Shown in pieces: positions 55,065 through 64,000 of a stretch of 64,000 bases of DNA; positions within the stretch are counted from its first letter, which is position 1; the number at the start of each line of letters is the position of its first letter. The notes under the pieces are model-generated. The model made no database searches. It saw only the letters and a list, made by a program, of their open reading frames with translations, and was not told the DNA's origin. The translations under genes were made by a program, and so were the position numbers. Origin of the DNA: Thermosipho affectus (GTDB lineage: Bacteria > Thermotogota > Thermotogae > Thermotogales > Fervidobacteriaceae). The DNA lies in assembly GCF_001990485.1 (NCBI RefSeq), contig NZ_LBFC01000005.1:1-64000 (forward strand), in the 5' to 3' direction.

Positions 55065-55796
55065 ATGATAGAAACATACGTCTTTTTCAAAGTAAAAAAT
55101 GACTTTATTATAGAAAACTCGTCTGAAAAATTACACGGATTATTTTTCAAAATACTAAAAAATACCCAAATAAATACAGAAAAATTACATTCCCAAAAAA
55201 ATAAACCATTTTCACTCTCACCAGTCTATGAATATGGTTATGATAAATCTATTACAAAATTTTCCAAAAACAAGTATTTCTTTTTTCGCATTGCTTCTAT
55301 ACAAGATGATTTGATACTTTCATTTGTAAAAGCCCTTACATTAAATAGCACAGAATTATTTCTCGATAAATATCCCATCTACATCGATGAAGTTATAACG
55401 GAAACATACCAAAATAAAGATATTCAAAATGAAATTACCATAAATTTTGTTTCACCTGTAACTTTTAGGGGACCAAATAATATAAATATCCCCATCCCAG
55501 ATCCTTTACACATTATAAATTTTCTAAAAAAATATGGAATAAACGATATAGACTATCCTAAAATTACATATATTGAAGGAAAATCTCACGTAATGAAATA
55601 CTCCTCCTTTAAACTGATTGGTTTTGTTGGAAAAATGAAAATAAAAACACATACCCCTAAATCTTACCTAATATTACACTATCTTGGAACTGGTTATTCT
55701 CATGCAAAAGGAATGGGAGTTACTATAATTGATGCTGCAACAACAGCCAATCAAAAAATTCGATATATTTGGAAAAGGTGGGGAATAAATGCGTAA
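55065..55796 (+). CDS. cas6: CRISPR repeat endoribonuclease Cas6
   Basis: 243 residues after AGGAGGAAGAAAT. It has the two-ferredoxin-fold RAMP organisation: the N terminus MIETYVFFKVKNDF, the SPVYE strand, and near the C terminus the glycine-rich loop LGTGYSHAKGMGVTII, hallmark of the family. Cas6 cuts the array transcript within each repeat to give crRNAs. It is the first gene of the CRISPR region and overlaps the WYL regulator gene by 8 bases; the effector genes follow under a separate promoter. Confidence 0.9.
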   Translation: MIETYVFFKVKNDFIIENSSEKLHGLFFKILKNTQINTEKLHSQKNKPFSLSPVYEYGYDKSITKFSKNKYFFFRIASIQDDLILSFVKALTLNSTELFLDKYPIYIDEVITETYQNKDIQNEITINFVSPVTFRGPNNINIPIPDPLHIINFLKKYGINDIDYPKITYIEGKSHVMKYSSFKLIGFVGKMKIKTHTPKSYLILHYLGTGYSHAKGMGVTIIDAATTANQKIRYIWKRWGINA

Positions 55797-56748
55797 AAAA
55801 TATCTTCGAATATTAAAAATAATAATATACATTCTAAACCAAAAAGAAGTAACAACCAAAGAACTCTCTGAAAAATTCAATGTAAGCATCAGAACTATCC
55901 AAAGAGACTTACACGAAATAGAAAACTTAGGTATAAGTTTAGAAAGAGAAATAGATGGCACAGTAAGAATATTAGAAAACAATCAATTACATCTCAAAGG
56001 TTTAAATTTAAACTTAGAAGAAAAAAAAATACTACTTTTGATGATGAATCTTTCAGAAAAATATTTATATGATTTATTCACAGATACAATAAACGAAGTT
56101 AAAATAAAATTTATTAATTCTTTAGAACCACAGATGAAAGAATTAAATAAAAAAAGATCTACGTTATATAGATTTCTAAAACAAAGACACGAAAACATAA
56201 AATTATGGATAGTAAATTCCATAGAACGTGCCATTTTAGAACAAAGAAAAATAAAAATAAGATACAATCATCCAAAAAAAGGAGAAGAAGAATACGAATT
56301 ATCACCCTATTTATTTTTATTTTCAAAAAATCATTGGTATCTATTTGCACTTGAATCGAAAAAAAACTTTGAAGGTCTTTTCAGATTATCAAGAATCAAA
56401 AAAGTTATATATCTAAACGACAAATTTAAACCTCCAAAAGATTTAGAAGAAAAAATAAATTCAATTTGGGAAACACAATATTCCACTAGAAGATATACTA
56501 TAAAAATTAAATTTAGCAAAGAAGTCGCACAATTAATAAAAGATACAGCAAGACATCCTTCACAAATTATACAAGAATTAGAAAACGGTGAAATATTATA
56601 CACTGTTAAAGTAAGCGGTTACAAAGAAATATTATACTGGATACTTAGTTGGGGAAAGGATGCTGAATTAATAGAACCAAAATGGATGAGAGAAAAAATA
56701 AAAGAAGAAATATACAAAATGCAGAAAAAATATAACAACAACCTCTGA
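55789..56748 (+). CDS. WYL-domain transcriptional regulator of the CRISPR locus
   Basis: 319 residues. An N-terminal helix-turn-helix (KEVTTKELSEKFNVSIRTIQRDLHEIENLGI) is followed by a WYL domain (RKIKIRYNHPKKGEEEYELSPYLFLFSKNHWYLFALE) and a C-terminal WCX-like part ending in AELIEPKWMREKIKEEI. WYL proteins bind ligands or nucleic acids; one (Sll7009) has been reported as a negative regulator of a type I-D locus in Synechocystis. The translational overlap with cas6 supports a role in controlling this system. It is extremely lysine-rich and AT-rich like the other genes here. Confidence 0.9.
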   Translation: MRKKYLRILKIIIYILNQKEVTTKELSEKFNVSIRTIQRDLHEIENLGISLEREIDGTVRILENNQLHLKGLNLNLEEKKILLLMMNLSEKYLYDLFTDTINEVKIKFINSLEPQMKELNKKRSTLYRFLKQRHENIKLWIVNSIERAILEQRKIKIRYNHPKKGEEEYELSPYLFLFSKNHWYLFALESKKNFEGLFRLSRIKKVIYLNDKFKPPKDLEEKINSIWETQYSTRRYTIKIKFSKEVAQLIKDTARHPSQIIQELENGEILYTVKVSGYKEILYWILSWGKDAELIEPKWMREKIKEEIYKMQKKYNNNL

Positions 56749-56826
56749 TACTAAATAGTAACCACTTTGTTTCTTAAAATTAATGTATACAGACAAATAA
56801 AGTGTCGTTAGCAATTGGTGTAAAAC

Positions 56827-56856
56827 TTGATTTATAAAAAAGATATTTGTTATAAT
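56827..56856 (+). promoter_or_regulatory. Promoter of the cas10d-csc2-csc1-cas3-cas4/1 operon
   Basis: TTGATT (56827-56832), 18-base spacer, TATAAT (56851-56856) preceded by TGT (extended -10). It shows that the effector operon has its own start, separate from cas6-WYL. Confidence 0.75.
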
Positions 56857-56886
56857 ACAAGTAAACCAAAGATTAGGAGTGATAGC

Positions 56887-59256
56887 ATGAATGTAAATTT
56901 AAGAAAATTCCTAATAAAAATTCTACAAAACTATCCTCAGAAACACACAAGCGGTTTAAAAAAAGGTATCCCGTTTTCTATACATTTTGCTAATGTTGGG
57001 CTTATTGCATATCAAATATCCGAAATTTTGCGAAAAATTGGATATTTTAATTTAGAAGATAGTCACACTGTTTTTATTGCAGCCGTAATTCACGATATGA
57101 ATAAAATAACCAATACTTCTATGAGAACAGCAGCTATTAGAGAAAACATAATAAAAGTATTAAAAGAGAACTTTTCAGAAAACGAGGATTTCTGGAAAGA
57201 CAAAATCGATACCATTCAAAACATAATACCTTTACACTCAGTTGACAATCCTGTTGGTTCTAAACTATATATTTCTCAAAAAGAAAAAGTTATGGCAAAA
57301 ATTATCCAGTTTTCCGATACATTTGATTTATTGGATAGTGCTAACCTTGAATACGATCACAACATTTACAAAAAGCTTTTAAATCTTTTAGAAGAACTAA
57401 ATTATTACGTCCCTGAATTTAAATACAACTATCTTGTTTATCATTATTTTAATGACTACAGGGGGGTGTTAACAAATTATATAACCGACGAGATTATAAA
57501 TAAATTTAAAACTACTGTTTTGGCAGTTCCCATTGCAAGATTCAACGATGGAGTAGTCTATTTATGTAACAAAGAAAAATACATTCCAGAATTATTATTT
57601 GAAGACATAGTTCTCGAAACACCAAAAAAAGTTTTCCACAAAATATTTTCAATGGATTATACTTTGCAAAAAAAAGGTAATGAAGTATATTTAAGAGAAG
57701 GGATATTTAACTTTTCTTTAGACGATGCGTTAACCCACATTATTTTCGTTATCAACAATTTGAAAACTTCAGATAGAAATAAAGTTTTAAAAAAAATCAC
57801 TGAAGACTACTTAAAAAAATATTTTGGGAATAAAACAAAGAAAACTATGGAAATATATGAAGAATTCGATTTGATTTTTAATTCAACCAAAGAAATCGAA
57901 ACTATAAAAGAAAAATTAATAAACCTAATAAAAAAACACGAAACACAAAGAAAAATCAAAAATACTTATGTAGACGAGCTAAAAAAATACATTGAAACAC
58001 GCTTGCATCTATCCAATTTACAAAAAAATAATATCTCTACATTCACCATCAACAAATACGGAAAAAATCCTAAAAAAGTTTGTTCAATTTGTGGAAGTGA
58101 ATTTGAAGTTTCAGAAGCTATGTCTGCTGAACTTCCAAGAGGAATAAAACCTCAACTTTTTAGTAATATTCTTCCAGCAAACAAAACAATGGATCCAAAA
58201 AGAAATATCTGTTCAATTTGTAAATTACAATTTATAGCAAACAAAAATAAAAGTTATTCAGCTGATGAAAAAAACGTATATTATGTCCTTATTCCGTATA
58301 ATTATTTTCCAGATGAACTTATAAACGAAATAAAAGAAGAATATATATCAATAAAGTCAAATAGTACTAAAGAAAATAAAAGTAAAGACAACGAAAATAT
58401 CCTTTCGATGTTGGGTATAGAAAGTGAAACAATCGAAGATGGACTATTTGATTATACAAATATAAATATTCCAATAATTAATCCTATAAGATATAAAAAC
58501 TCAAAAAAATACTCTGAAACAGTGTTTATAGCATATGCCAAAGCACTTTATATTCAAAAAAACTTTCCCGTCAAAATCCTTATTACAGGGTATCCACAAC
58601 TTTTAGATGAAGACATACGATTTAGTGAAGATATATTAATTCAAGATCTATCTTTCAAACTCAAAAAAACTTCATCTGAAAGGATATTAAAACTTTATGA
58701 AATATTTAGAAATAATCCCAAAAACTTCTTTGCCAATAAAAACAATTATTTTTACAAAATTTCCACATCTGAACCATTAACAGCCTTTTCAACATATATA
58801 ACAAAAGTATTTGAAACCAAAAAAGATAAAAAGGTAATACTAAATATATTTGAGGCATTATTTGGGGGTGAAAAAATGGAGTATGCAAAAAAGATAAGCG
58901 AATTCATTTTAAAACAACAAGAAAACATATTTAACGCTTCAAAACATCAAATAGTAAAATACTTTGACGTATGCAAAGAAGTATTAAAAAAATTTGAACC
59001 ACAAATTGAATCAGAAGAAGACTTAAAAGCACAATTGTTTTCCAGAATAGAAAATTTAGTCAACAAACCTATAAAAAAAGAAGAGATAATGAATTATATA
59101 GACAACTTTGTTGAATTTGTAAAAGAATTAGAAAATAAAAATCTAGATAAAGGAAGAAAAAAACTCCTCTTAAACTGGAAAAAATATAGGGATTTAATCT
59201 ACGGTTACGTATGGAAAATATATTTTGAAAATAAGGAGGCGAAAAACAATGGATAA
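56887..59256 (+). CDS. Type I-D CRISPR effector large subunit Cas10d (Csc3)
   Basis: 789 residues from ATG 56887 after AGGAGTGAT; the frame is open to 56827 but that part is promoter. An N-terminal HD nuclease domain has H33 (SIHFANVG) and H69-D70 in IHDMNK. The middle has a zinc ribbon CSICG (C399, C402) with CSICK (C442, C445). The rest resembles the Cas10d palm and helical regions without a recognisable GGDD cyclase motif. In type I-D the HD domain on Cas10d, not on Cas3, cuts the target, and the neighbouring Cas3 indeed lacks HD. It is the first gene of the effector operon and overlaps csc2. Confidence 0.9.
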   Translation: MNVNLRKFLIKILQNYPQKHTSGLKKGIPFSIHFANVGLIAYQISEILRKIGYFNLEDSHTVFIAAVIHDMNKITNTSMRTAAIRENIIKVLKENFSENEDFWKDKIDTIQNIIPLHSVDNPVGSKLYISQKEKVMAKIIQFSDTFDLLDSANLEYDHNIYKKLLNLLEELNYYVPEFKYNYLVYHYFNDYRGVLTNYITDEIINKFKTTVLAVPIARFNDGVVYLCNKEKYIPELLFEDIVLETPKKVFHKIFSMDYTLQKKGNEVYLREGIFNFSLDDALTHIIFVINNLKTSDRNKVLKKITEDYLKKYFGNKTKKTMEIYEEFDLIFNSTKEIETIKEKLINLIKKHETQRKIKNTYVDELKKYIETRLHLSNLQKNNISTFTINKYGKNPKKVCSICGSEFEVSEAMSAELPRGIKPQLFSNILPANKTMDPKRNICSICKLQFIANKNKSYSADEKNVYYVLIPYNYFPDELINEIKEEYISIKSNSTKENKSKDNENILSMLGIESETIEDGLFDYTNINIPIINPIRYKNSKKYSETVFIAYAKALYIQKNFPVKILITGYPQLLDEDIRFSEDILIQDLSFKLKKTSSERILKLYEIFRNNPKNFFANKNNYFYKISTSEPLTAFSTYITKVFETKKDKKVILNIFEALFGGEKMEYAKKISEFILKQQENIFNASKHQIVKYFDVCKEVLKKFEPQIESEEDLKAQLFSRIENLVNKPIKKEEIMNYIDNFVEFVKELENKNLDKGRKKLLLNWKKYRDLIYGYVWKIYFENKEAKNNG

Positions 59257-60220
59257 AATAAAGGAATTATTAAAAGGTGGGTACGTAGAAGATGGATCTT
59301 TTCCTTTAAAACCTTTGGGAAAGTATATTCATATTATACTCCGGACAAGAACACTTTCTGAGACAATATTTCGAACAGATGAGGGATTAACAATTGAAAC
59401 AGTAAAAGCTGGAATAAATGATAACAATGAAATTCAAAGAGTAATAATGAGCAAAAGAAAAAGAATAGCTGCAGAAAGAAGAATTGGAAGAGAATTTTTA
59501 ATGAATTATAAATTAAAAGATGAAAGTTGTGAGATTAACCAAAGTATGTGTGGAAGATGTCTAGATTGCACTGTCTATGGTTTTGCAGCTGGAGAAAAAG
59601 GAAAAGAAACAGAAGGGGCACTAAAAAGTAGGGTGATTACAGAAAACGCATACTCTATACTTCCATATGAGATGATAAGTGATGTCAGGACATTTAACGC
59701 ACTTAGCGAACTAGGGACAATGATGGAAAAAAAGGAAAAAAAGGAAAAAATAGAATTAACAATGAGACAATCTCTAGGAGAAAATGAATATATAAAACCA
59801 GAAGTCGATTTCATTGACATTGAAACATTAAAAGACCTTAGATTCGCAGAAGTTTTATACGCTTTAGGTAATATACTAAGAACCAAAAGATACGGGGCTA
59901 TGGATTCAAGATTGGGAAAGGTAAAAAATGAAATAATAGCAATAATAATCTCTGATGCTGAAATTTTTGGTTCTCTTGAATTAACTAAAAAAGTCTGGGA
60001 TAAATTAGAAGTTAAAGAACATATATTAGAAGAAAATATAGTAGATGAAAAAATTTTAGAATCAGTTAAGGAATTACTAGATGGTGAATTTTGTAAATAT
60101 AAAATAGTCGAAAAAAATGATTTAAAAGTATTAAAAGACGAAATTAAAAGTATCTATCTAAAACCAGAAGATAACTTGATATCATTATTTAAAAATGTCA
60201 AATCGATATTTGACAAATAA
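59249..60220 (+). CDS. Type I-D Cas7-family backbone protein Csc2
   Basis: 323 residues from ATG 59249 after AAGGAGG, starting inside the end of cas10d. The family blocks are KPLGKYIHIILRTRTLSETIFRTDEGL, MSKRKRIAAERRIGREFL, the cysteine cluster CEINQSMCGRCLDCTVYGFA, and SRVITENAYSILPY. Csc2 subunits polymerise along the crRNA. A stable hairpin lies between this gene and csc1. Confidence 0.93.
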   Translation: MDKIKELLKGGYVEDGSFPLKPLGKYIHIILRTRTLSETIFRTDEGLTIETVKAGINDNNEIQRVIMSKRKRIAAERRIGREFLMNYKLKDESCEINQSMCGRCLDCTVYGFAAGEKGKETEGALKSRVITENAYSILPYEMISDVRTFNALSELGTMMEKKEKKEKIELTMRQSLGENEYIKPEVDFIDIETLKDLRFAEVLYALGNILRTKRYGAMDSRLGKVKNEIIAIIISDAEIFGSLELTKKVWDKLEVKEHILEENIVDEKILESVKELLDGEFCKYKIVEKNDLKVLKDEIKSIYLKPEDNLISLFKNVKSIFDK

Positions 60221-60223
60221 ACT

Positions 60224-60250
60224 CTATCCCCGTGTATCGTGCGGGGATAG
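60224..60250 (+). promoter_or_regulatory. Hairpin between csc2 and csc1
   Basis: CTATCCCCG (60224-60232) and CGGGGATAG (60242-60250) form a perfect 9-bp stem with a nine-base loop. No T run follows, so it is more likely an mRNA-stability or processing element than a terminator. Confidence 0.65.
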
Positions 60251-60268
60251 AATTTGAGGGGTGATTCC

Positions 60269-60961
60269 ATGAAGATATATAAAGCAACTCTTGAGACTCT
60301 TGAACCGCTCTTTTTTGCTACAAAAGAATTGGGTGATACCTATGTTACTGAACCTTATATATCAAATTATTCTTTAGCATATACCATATTATCTTTGTAT
60401 GATTATGTAAGACATAATATCCCCACATACAAAGAAGACTTAAAAGATTTAAACGTGTACATTACACCAGCAAAATTTGTAAACTTTAGATGGCAAATGG
60501 AAAATTTTAATTCAACGGGCGAGGGGTATTATTTAAAAATGCTTCAAAATAATTATTCCAATTCTCCAAAACGAAATAATGACAGAGCAAAAAACATACC
60601 TCAAATTGGGAAATTAAAACTAATTTCCTCTGAAAGTATAGCAAAATTCTATGTGATAGATTACTCAAACAATCTAAAATTACCAAAGTATATAAGATTG
60701 GGAAAATTTAACACAAAGTGTCACATAGATTATGAAGAAATTTCTAACATAGAATTAAAAGAAGGAACCTTCTTTTGTAAACAACCACTCAACGTCCTTG
60801 ATCTTCCAAAAAATATGAAACTTTTGTCTTTCAAGATTATTCCCATAAAACCTGTACAAATAATTGAAAAAGCTAAGTTAAGTGGAAATTTCATTTCCAT
60901 AGACAACGATAACATACCGCTTAACATGCACTTTTTTGGAGGGAATTTCAATGAAAATTAA
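60269..60961 (+). CDS. Type I-D Cas5-family protein Csc1
   Basis: 230 residues from ATG 60269 after GAGGGGTGAT. Csc1 markers: ATLETLEPLFFATKELGDTYVTEPYISNYSLAYTIL, YITPAKF and the RLGKFNTKCHIDYE segment. It binds the 5' handle of the crRNA in the effector complex. Its end overlaps the cas3 start by 11 bases. Confidence 0.92.
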   Translation: MKIYKATLETLEPLFFATKELGDTYVTEPYISNYSLAYTILSLYDYVRHNIPTYKEDLKDLNVYITPAKFVNFRWQMENFNSTGEGYYLKMLQNNYSNSPKRNNDRAKNIPQIGKLKLISSESIAKFYVIDYSNNLKLPKYIRLGKFNTKCHIDYEEISNIELKEGTFFCKQPLNVLDLPKNMKLLSFKIIPIKPVQIIEKAKLSGNFISIDNDNIPLNMHFFGGNFNEN

Positions 60962-62984
60962 AAGTCTTGAAATTCCTGTCATCTACGATAAATATGTAAA
61001 ATTCATTCCATTCCATCAAATTGAAACTGCTGAAAAATTAAAAAAATACGATATAGTATTCAATACGTATCCTACAGGCTCGGGTAAAACCAGAGCATTA
61101 CTTAATTCTATCAAAGAATTAACCCCTAAAAAAGTATTAATTATTGCACCAATCAATGTTTTAATAGATCAATACGAAGAAAAAGTAAAACAATTTGTCA
61201 AATCCGAAAAGCTTGAATATGAAGTTGTAACCTTTACATCTTCAAGAATAAAAGAAACAAAAGAAACTTTCGAATCAAATCAACAATTTGTAAGAAAAGT
61301 CCTTGAAAAAAAATCAAAAACTATAATAATATCAAACCCAGACATTGTCTATCTCATATTACTTCAATTTTATGGAAATAATTACAACATTAAAAGAACT
61401 ATGGTTGCAGATTTACTATCAGAAATAGACTTCTTTGCATTTGACGAATTTCACTATTATGATCCCATTCGTAGTTTTCTTGCAATTACATTACTTTTTA
61501 CATATCACCAGATTAAAAGCAAAAATAACGAAACAAAAAAATTTCTCTTCTTATCCGCAACTCCATCTAATACAATTATTAAAGTATTAAAACACTTAAA
61601 TCTAAATTGGTACGAAGTAAAACTCGATGAAGGTCATAACAAATCCAAAGAAAAGTCACTTTCAGAAATAAATTTAGATTTTTCGTTTGGCTCATTAGAA
61701 GATAACATAGATAAGGTAATAAACGAAATAAATAACTATACAAGTGAAAATGGAAAAATTATAATTATTTCAAACTCTCTAAGAAGAATATGGATTTTAA
61801 AGGATAAACTTAACACCTTAGGAGTTGATGCTGGGATAATTATAGGGCCGATAAAATCAAAAGAAGAAAGAAAAAGGAATTTACAAAAAAAGGTAATACT
61901 TGCAACACCTACGGTAGATATAGGATATGATTTTGAAGAAGTTAGACTTTTAATATTCGAAGCTTTTAATCCAGATGAGTTTTTGCAACGTTTGGGAAGA
62001 GCAGGTAGAACTTTGGGAAAAACACTAAATTTTACTCCCAAAGTTATTGCATTTTTACCAAAGACTGTAAAATACAAGTTTGAACAAATATTCCAAGACA
62101 AAAACACTATTACACGAAAAGAACTGGAATCAAAAATAAAAGAGATTTTTTCATCACATAACCTTGATTTTGAACAACTTTACAGAGGACCATTTGTCCT
62201 ACAAATAGCATTCTTTCTTTATAATTTTGAAAAACTTTTCGTCAAAGATGATAAATTTTTCGAAGACTACAAGAAAAACTTCTTAAACCTTTATAAAATT
62301 CCAGTTGATTACACAGTTTTAAAAAATAAATATTTACCATATTTTATAATTTATGTCTATGAAACTCTAAAACAAATTAGCGAAGACAAAGCAAATAAAT
62401 TTATTGAATTTGATTTCAATAAAAAGATACTAAAAAATTTCATCGAAAGAAAAATAGCCGAAAGGCTAATAAATACTAAAAAAATCAATTATTACTTTAA
62501 AGGAATCAAACAATTCTTCGATAATTATATACTAAATTTTAGAATTAACGATATAACAAATGTAAAAGTTGTAGACAAACAAAAAACATTTGGTATAGAA
62601 AAATTTGATTATTCATTAATATTCATACTTGAAAATGCCAACATAGAGAGAATTGATAAAAATACTATATATATCAACGGTATAAGTAGGAAAGAAAAAA
62701 TACACTTTGAAGTTCCAAAAATAATCAACAAAGAATTTTTTGTAACATACCTGACAATCAATGAAGAATTTATAGGACTAGAAGAAAATAATAAATTTTT
62801 AAAAGCTGTCTTCCTTCTAAACAACAAAACAGAAGCCATTGCAAGAAGCTTTGGGTTTTATCCTTCAAGAATCATAATGGGTTCAGAAAAAAAGAAAGCA
62901 CTTTTTGGAGAGCAAGCACTAATAGCAAAAACGTTATTTTCCACGGAAAAACCATGGGATTTTGAAATACTTCCCATTGTCTGA
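60951..62984 (+). CDS. Type I-D Cas3 helicase without HD domain
   Basis: 677 residues from ATG 60951 after GGAGGG. Superfamily 2 helicase motifs: YPTGSGKTRALL (Walker A), a DEFH box (FDEFHYYDP), LSATPSN, ATPTVDIGYDF, and QRLGRAGRT (motif VI). No HD nuclease domain is present, as expected for I-D. It should unwind DNA for Cas10d to cut. Seventeen bases separate it from the Cas4-Cas1 gene. Confidence 0.92.
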   Translation: MKIKSLEIPVIYDKYVKFIPFHQIETAEKLKKYDIVFNTYPTGSGKTRALLNSIKELTPKKVLIIAPINVLIDQYEEKVKQFVKSEKLEYEVVTFTSSRIKETKETFESNQQFVRKVLEKKSKTIIISNPDIVYLILLQFYGNNYNIKRTMVADLLSEIDFFAFDEFHYYDPIRSFLAITLLFTYHQIKSKNNETKKFLFLSATPSNTIIKVLKHLNLNWYEVKLDEGHNKSKEKSLSEINLDFSFGSLEDNIDKVINEINNYTSENGKIIIISNSLRRIWILKDKLNTLGVDAGIIIGPIKSKEERKRNLQKKVILATPTVDIGYDFEEVRLLIFEAFNPDEFLQRLGRAGRTLGKTLNFTPKVIAFLPKTVKYKFEQIFQDKNTITRKELESKIKEIFSSHNLDFEQLYRGPFVLQIAFFLYNFEKLFVKDDKFFEDYKKNFLNLYKIPVDYTVLKNKYLPYFIIYVYETLKQISEDKANKFIEFDFNKKILKNFIERKIAERLINTKKINYYFKGIKQFFDNYILNFRINDITNVKVVDKQKTFGIEKFDYSLIFILENANIERIDKNTIYINGISRKEKIHFEVPKIINKEFFVTYLTINEEFIGLEENNKFLKAVFLLNNKTEAIARSFGFYPSRIIMGSEKKKALFGEQALIAKTLFSTEKPWDFEILPIV

Positions 62985-63000
62985 AAATGGGGTGTTAAAA

Positions 63001-64000
63001 TGTTTCCAGAAATACCTATTTATTCAATAAATGCATATTTATACTGTGAATATAGATATTTTCTCGAAGAAGTTGTTGGAATATTTAAGGAAAATGCCCA
63101 TATATCAGAAGGAAAATACATAAATGAAAAAGAAAGTAAAAACATCTCAACTAAAAATTGGAAAAAAACATCAAAAATATTTGTTTCATCAGAAGAGTAT
63201 GGGATTTATGGATATATAGATAATGTAATAAAAACACCTGATAAAATTAAGATTGTAGAAATAAAAAAAGGTTCTGCCAAAAAGCCTTATGAAAATGATA
63301 TAATGCAAATAATTGCGTATATGATAGCCTATTCTGAAACTTTTGAAATAAAAAAAGAAAGTATAATAGGAGAATTAAATTATAAAGGTTCAAATACAAA
63401 ATTTAGAGTTAAGTTAACGGATAATAGACTCAATAAATTAAAAAATATAATTGACAATATATACGCAATAAAATCTGATAAAATTCGACCTATCCCAAAA
63501 TATAGGAAAAAATGCAAAGATTGTAGTTTATTTGAAATATGTCAACCAATCAATAATGAAAAAGTAAAAATAATGCCTCGTATCGTTGAAAAACAACCTA
63601 TTTTTTTATTTAGCCATGGAATATTCATAGGAAAAAAAGGAGAAAGTTTTCTATTTACTTTAAACAACGAAAAAAACGTGATTCCAGCATACAAAATTTC
63701 ATCAATAAATATTTTTGGAATTTTTACAATATCAAGACAAGCAGTCGAATTGGCAGCAAAATACTCCATACCAATAATTATTAATAATTCAATTTGCAAA
63801 AACATAACTACCATAAATATACCATTTTCAAAAAATAATTTCTTACGAAAAAAACAAGTAGAATTATCTAGCGATGAAAAATTGAAATTAGAGCTCTCAA
63901 AAAAAATGATAATTGGAAAAATAAGAAATATGGAAATCACTTTGAAAAAGAAAAATATAAAAATTAATTATACACCATATATTTATAAAATAAATAAAGC
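63001..64000 (+). CDS. Cas4-Cas1 fusion, truncated by the window end
   Basis: 333 codons from ATG 63001 after GGGGTG; the frame is open to the end of the window. Residues 1-about 185 are Cas4: C16 (YLYCEYRYF), GIYGYIDN, EIKKG, QIIAYMIAY, and C172, C175, C181 in KKCKDCSLFEIC. After a short linker, from about residue 195, Cas1 begins (PIFLFSHGIFIGKKGESFLFTL, ISSINIFGIFTISRQAVELAAKYSIPIII). The active-site residues of Cas1 lie beyond the window. The product should process prespacers and integrate them, probably with a Cas2 encoded further right. Confidence 0.9.

Noticed and set aside
54676-64000. A CRISPR array inside the window
   Set aside because: I found no regularly spaced repeats near the cas genes; the array is presumably beyond the right end.

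Overview
The window looks like a chromosomal segment of a thermophilic member of the Thermotogota, most likely Thermosipho or a close relative. The base composition is very AT-rich, the ribosome binding sites are strong and purine-rich (GGAGG type), and the proteins closely match what I know of Thermotogales versions of CorA, RecG, GroEL, BMP-type transporters and an ornithine/lysine-type racemase. The species is an inference; no rRNA gene is present to fix it.

Layout. 1-6825: the tail of an unknown gene, a large membrane protein, and a BMP-type (nucleoside-like) ABC transporter with binding protein, double ATPase and two permeases. 6847-7120: two identical tRNA-Asp genes, each with its own promoter. 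7208-12568 (minus): clpC-radA-degV-yhhQ. 12640-16639: a secreted PHP-domain protein, a small phosphodiesterase, and corA preceded by a proline-rich leader peptide. 16667-24622 (minus): threonine aldolase, an anchored LPP20-like protein, and an operon of an ABC ATPase, recG, two radical SAM enzymes, an isochorismatase-fold hydrolase and an FAD oxidoreductase. 24679-29877 (plus): thiN and dxr, then a cobalamin riboswitch with btuF-btuC, a HAD phosphatase and a sigma factor. 29968-30472 (minus): tmRNA and tRNA-Leu.

30473-32743 is a less orderly region. One SLC13/ArsB-like transporter sits between two non-coding stretches, each holding a degenerate CRISPR-repeat-like sequence. 32744-36025 (minus) is the complete riboflavin operon ribD-ribE-ribBA-ribH under an FMN riboswitch whose expression platform can be read directly. 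Then come a chemotaxis receptor, the SUF operon (sufC-B-D-S-U) with a consensus promoter and an inverted repeat at +1, a chemoreceptor fragment, groES-groEL with a weak CIRCE, tRNA-Ala, an Fe-S membrane protein, an mrnC/PEPCK-like/tldD/tldE operon, an amino-acid racemase, a catalytically eroded tyrosine-recombinase-like protein, queA and rpsO with a structured leader.

55065-64000 is the main defence locus, a type I-D CRISPR-Cas module: cas6 with a WYL-domain regulator in one unit, then a second promoter driving cas10d, csc2, csc1, cas3 and a Cas4-Cas1 fusion that runs off the window. No array is visible here; it probably lies further right. The items most worth following up are the Cas4-Cas1 fusion and control circuitry of this I-D locus, the corA leader peptide, the radical SAM cluster, the rpsO leader, the PEPCK/HPr-kinase-like protein, and the two solitary repeat-like sequences near 30.7 and 32.3 kb.
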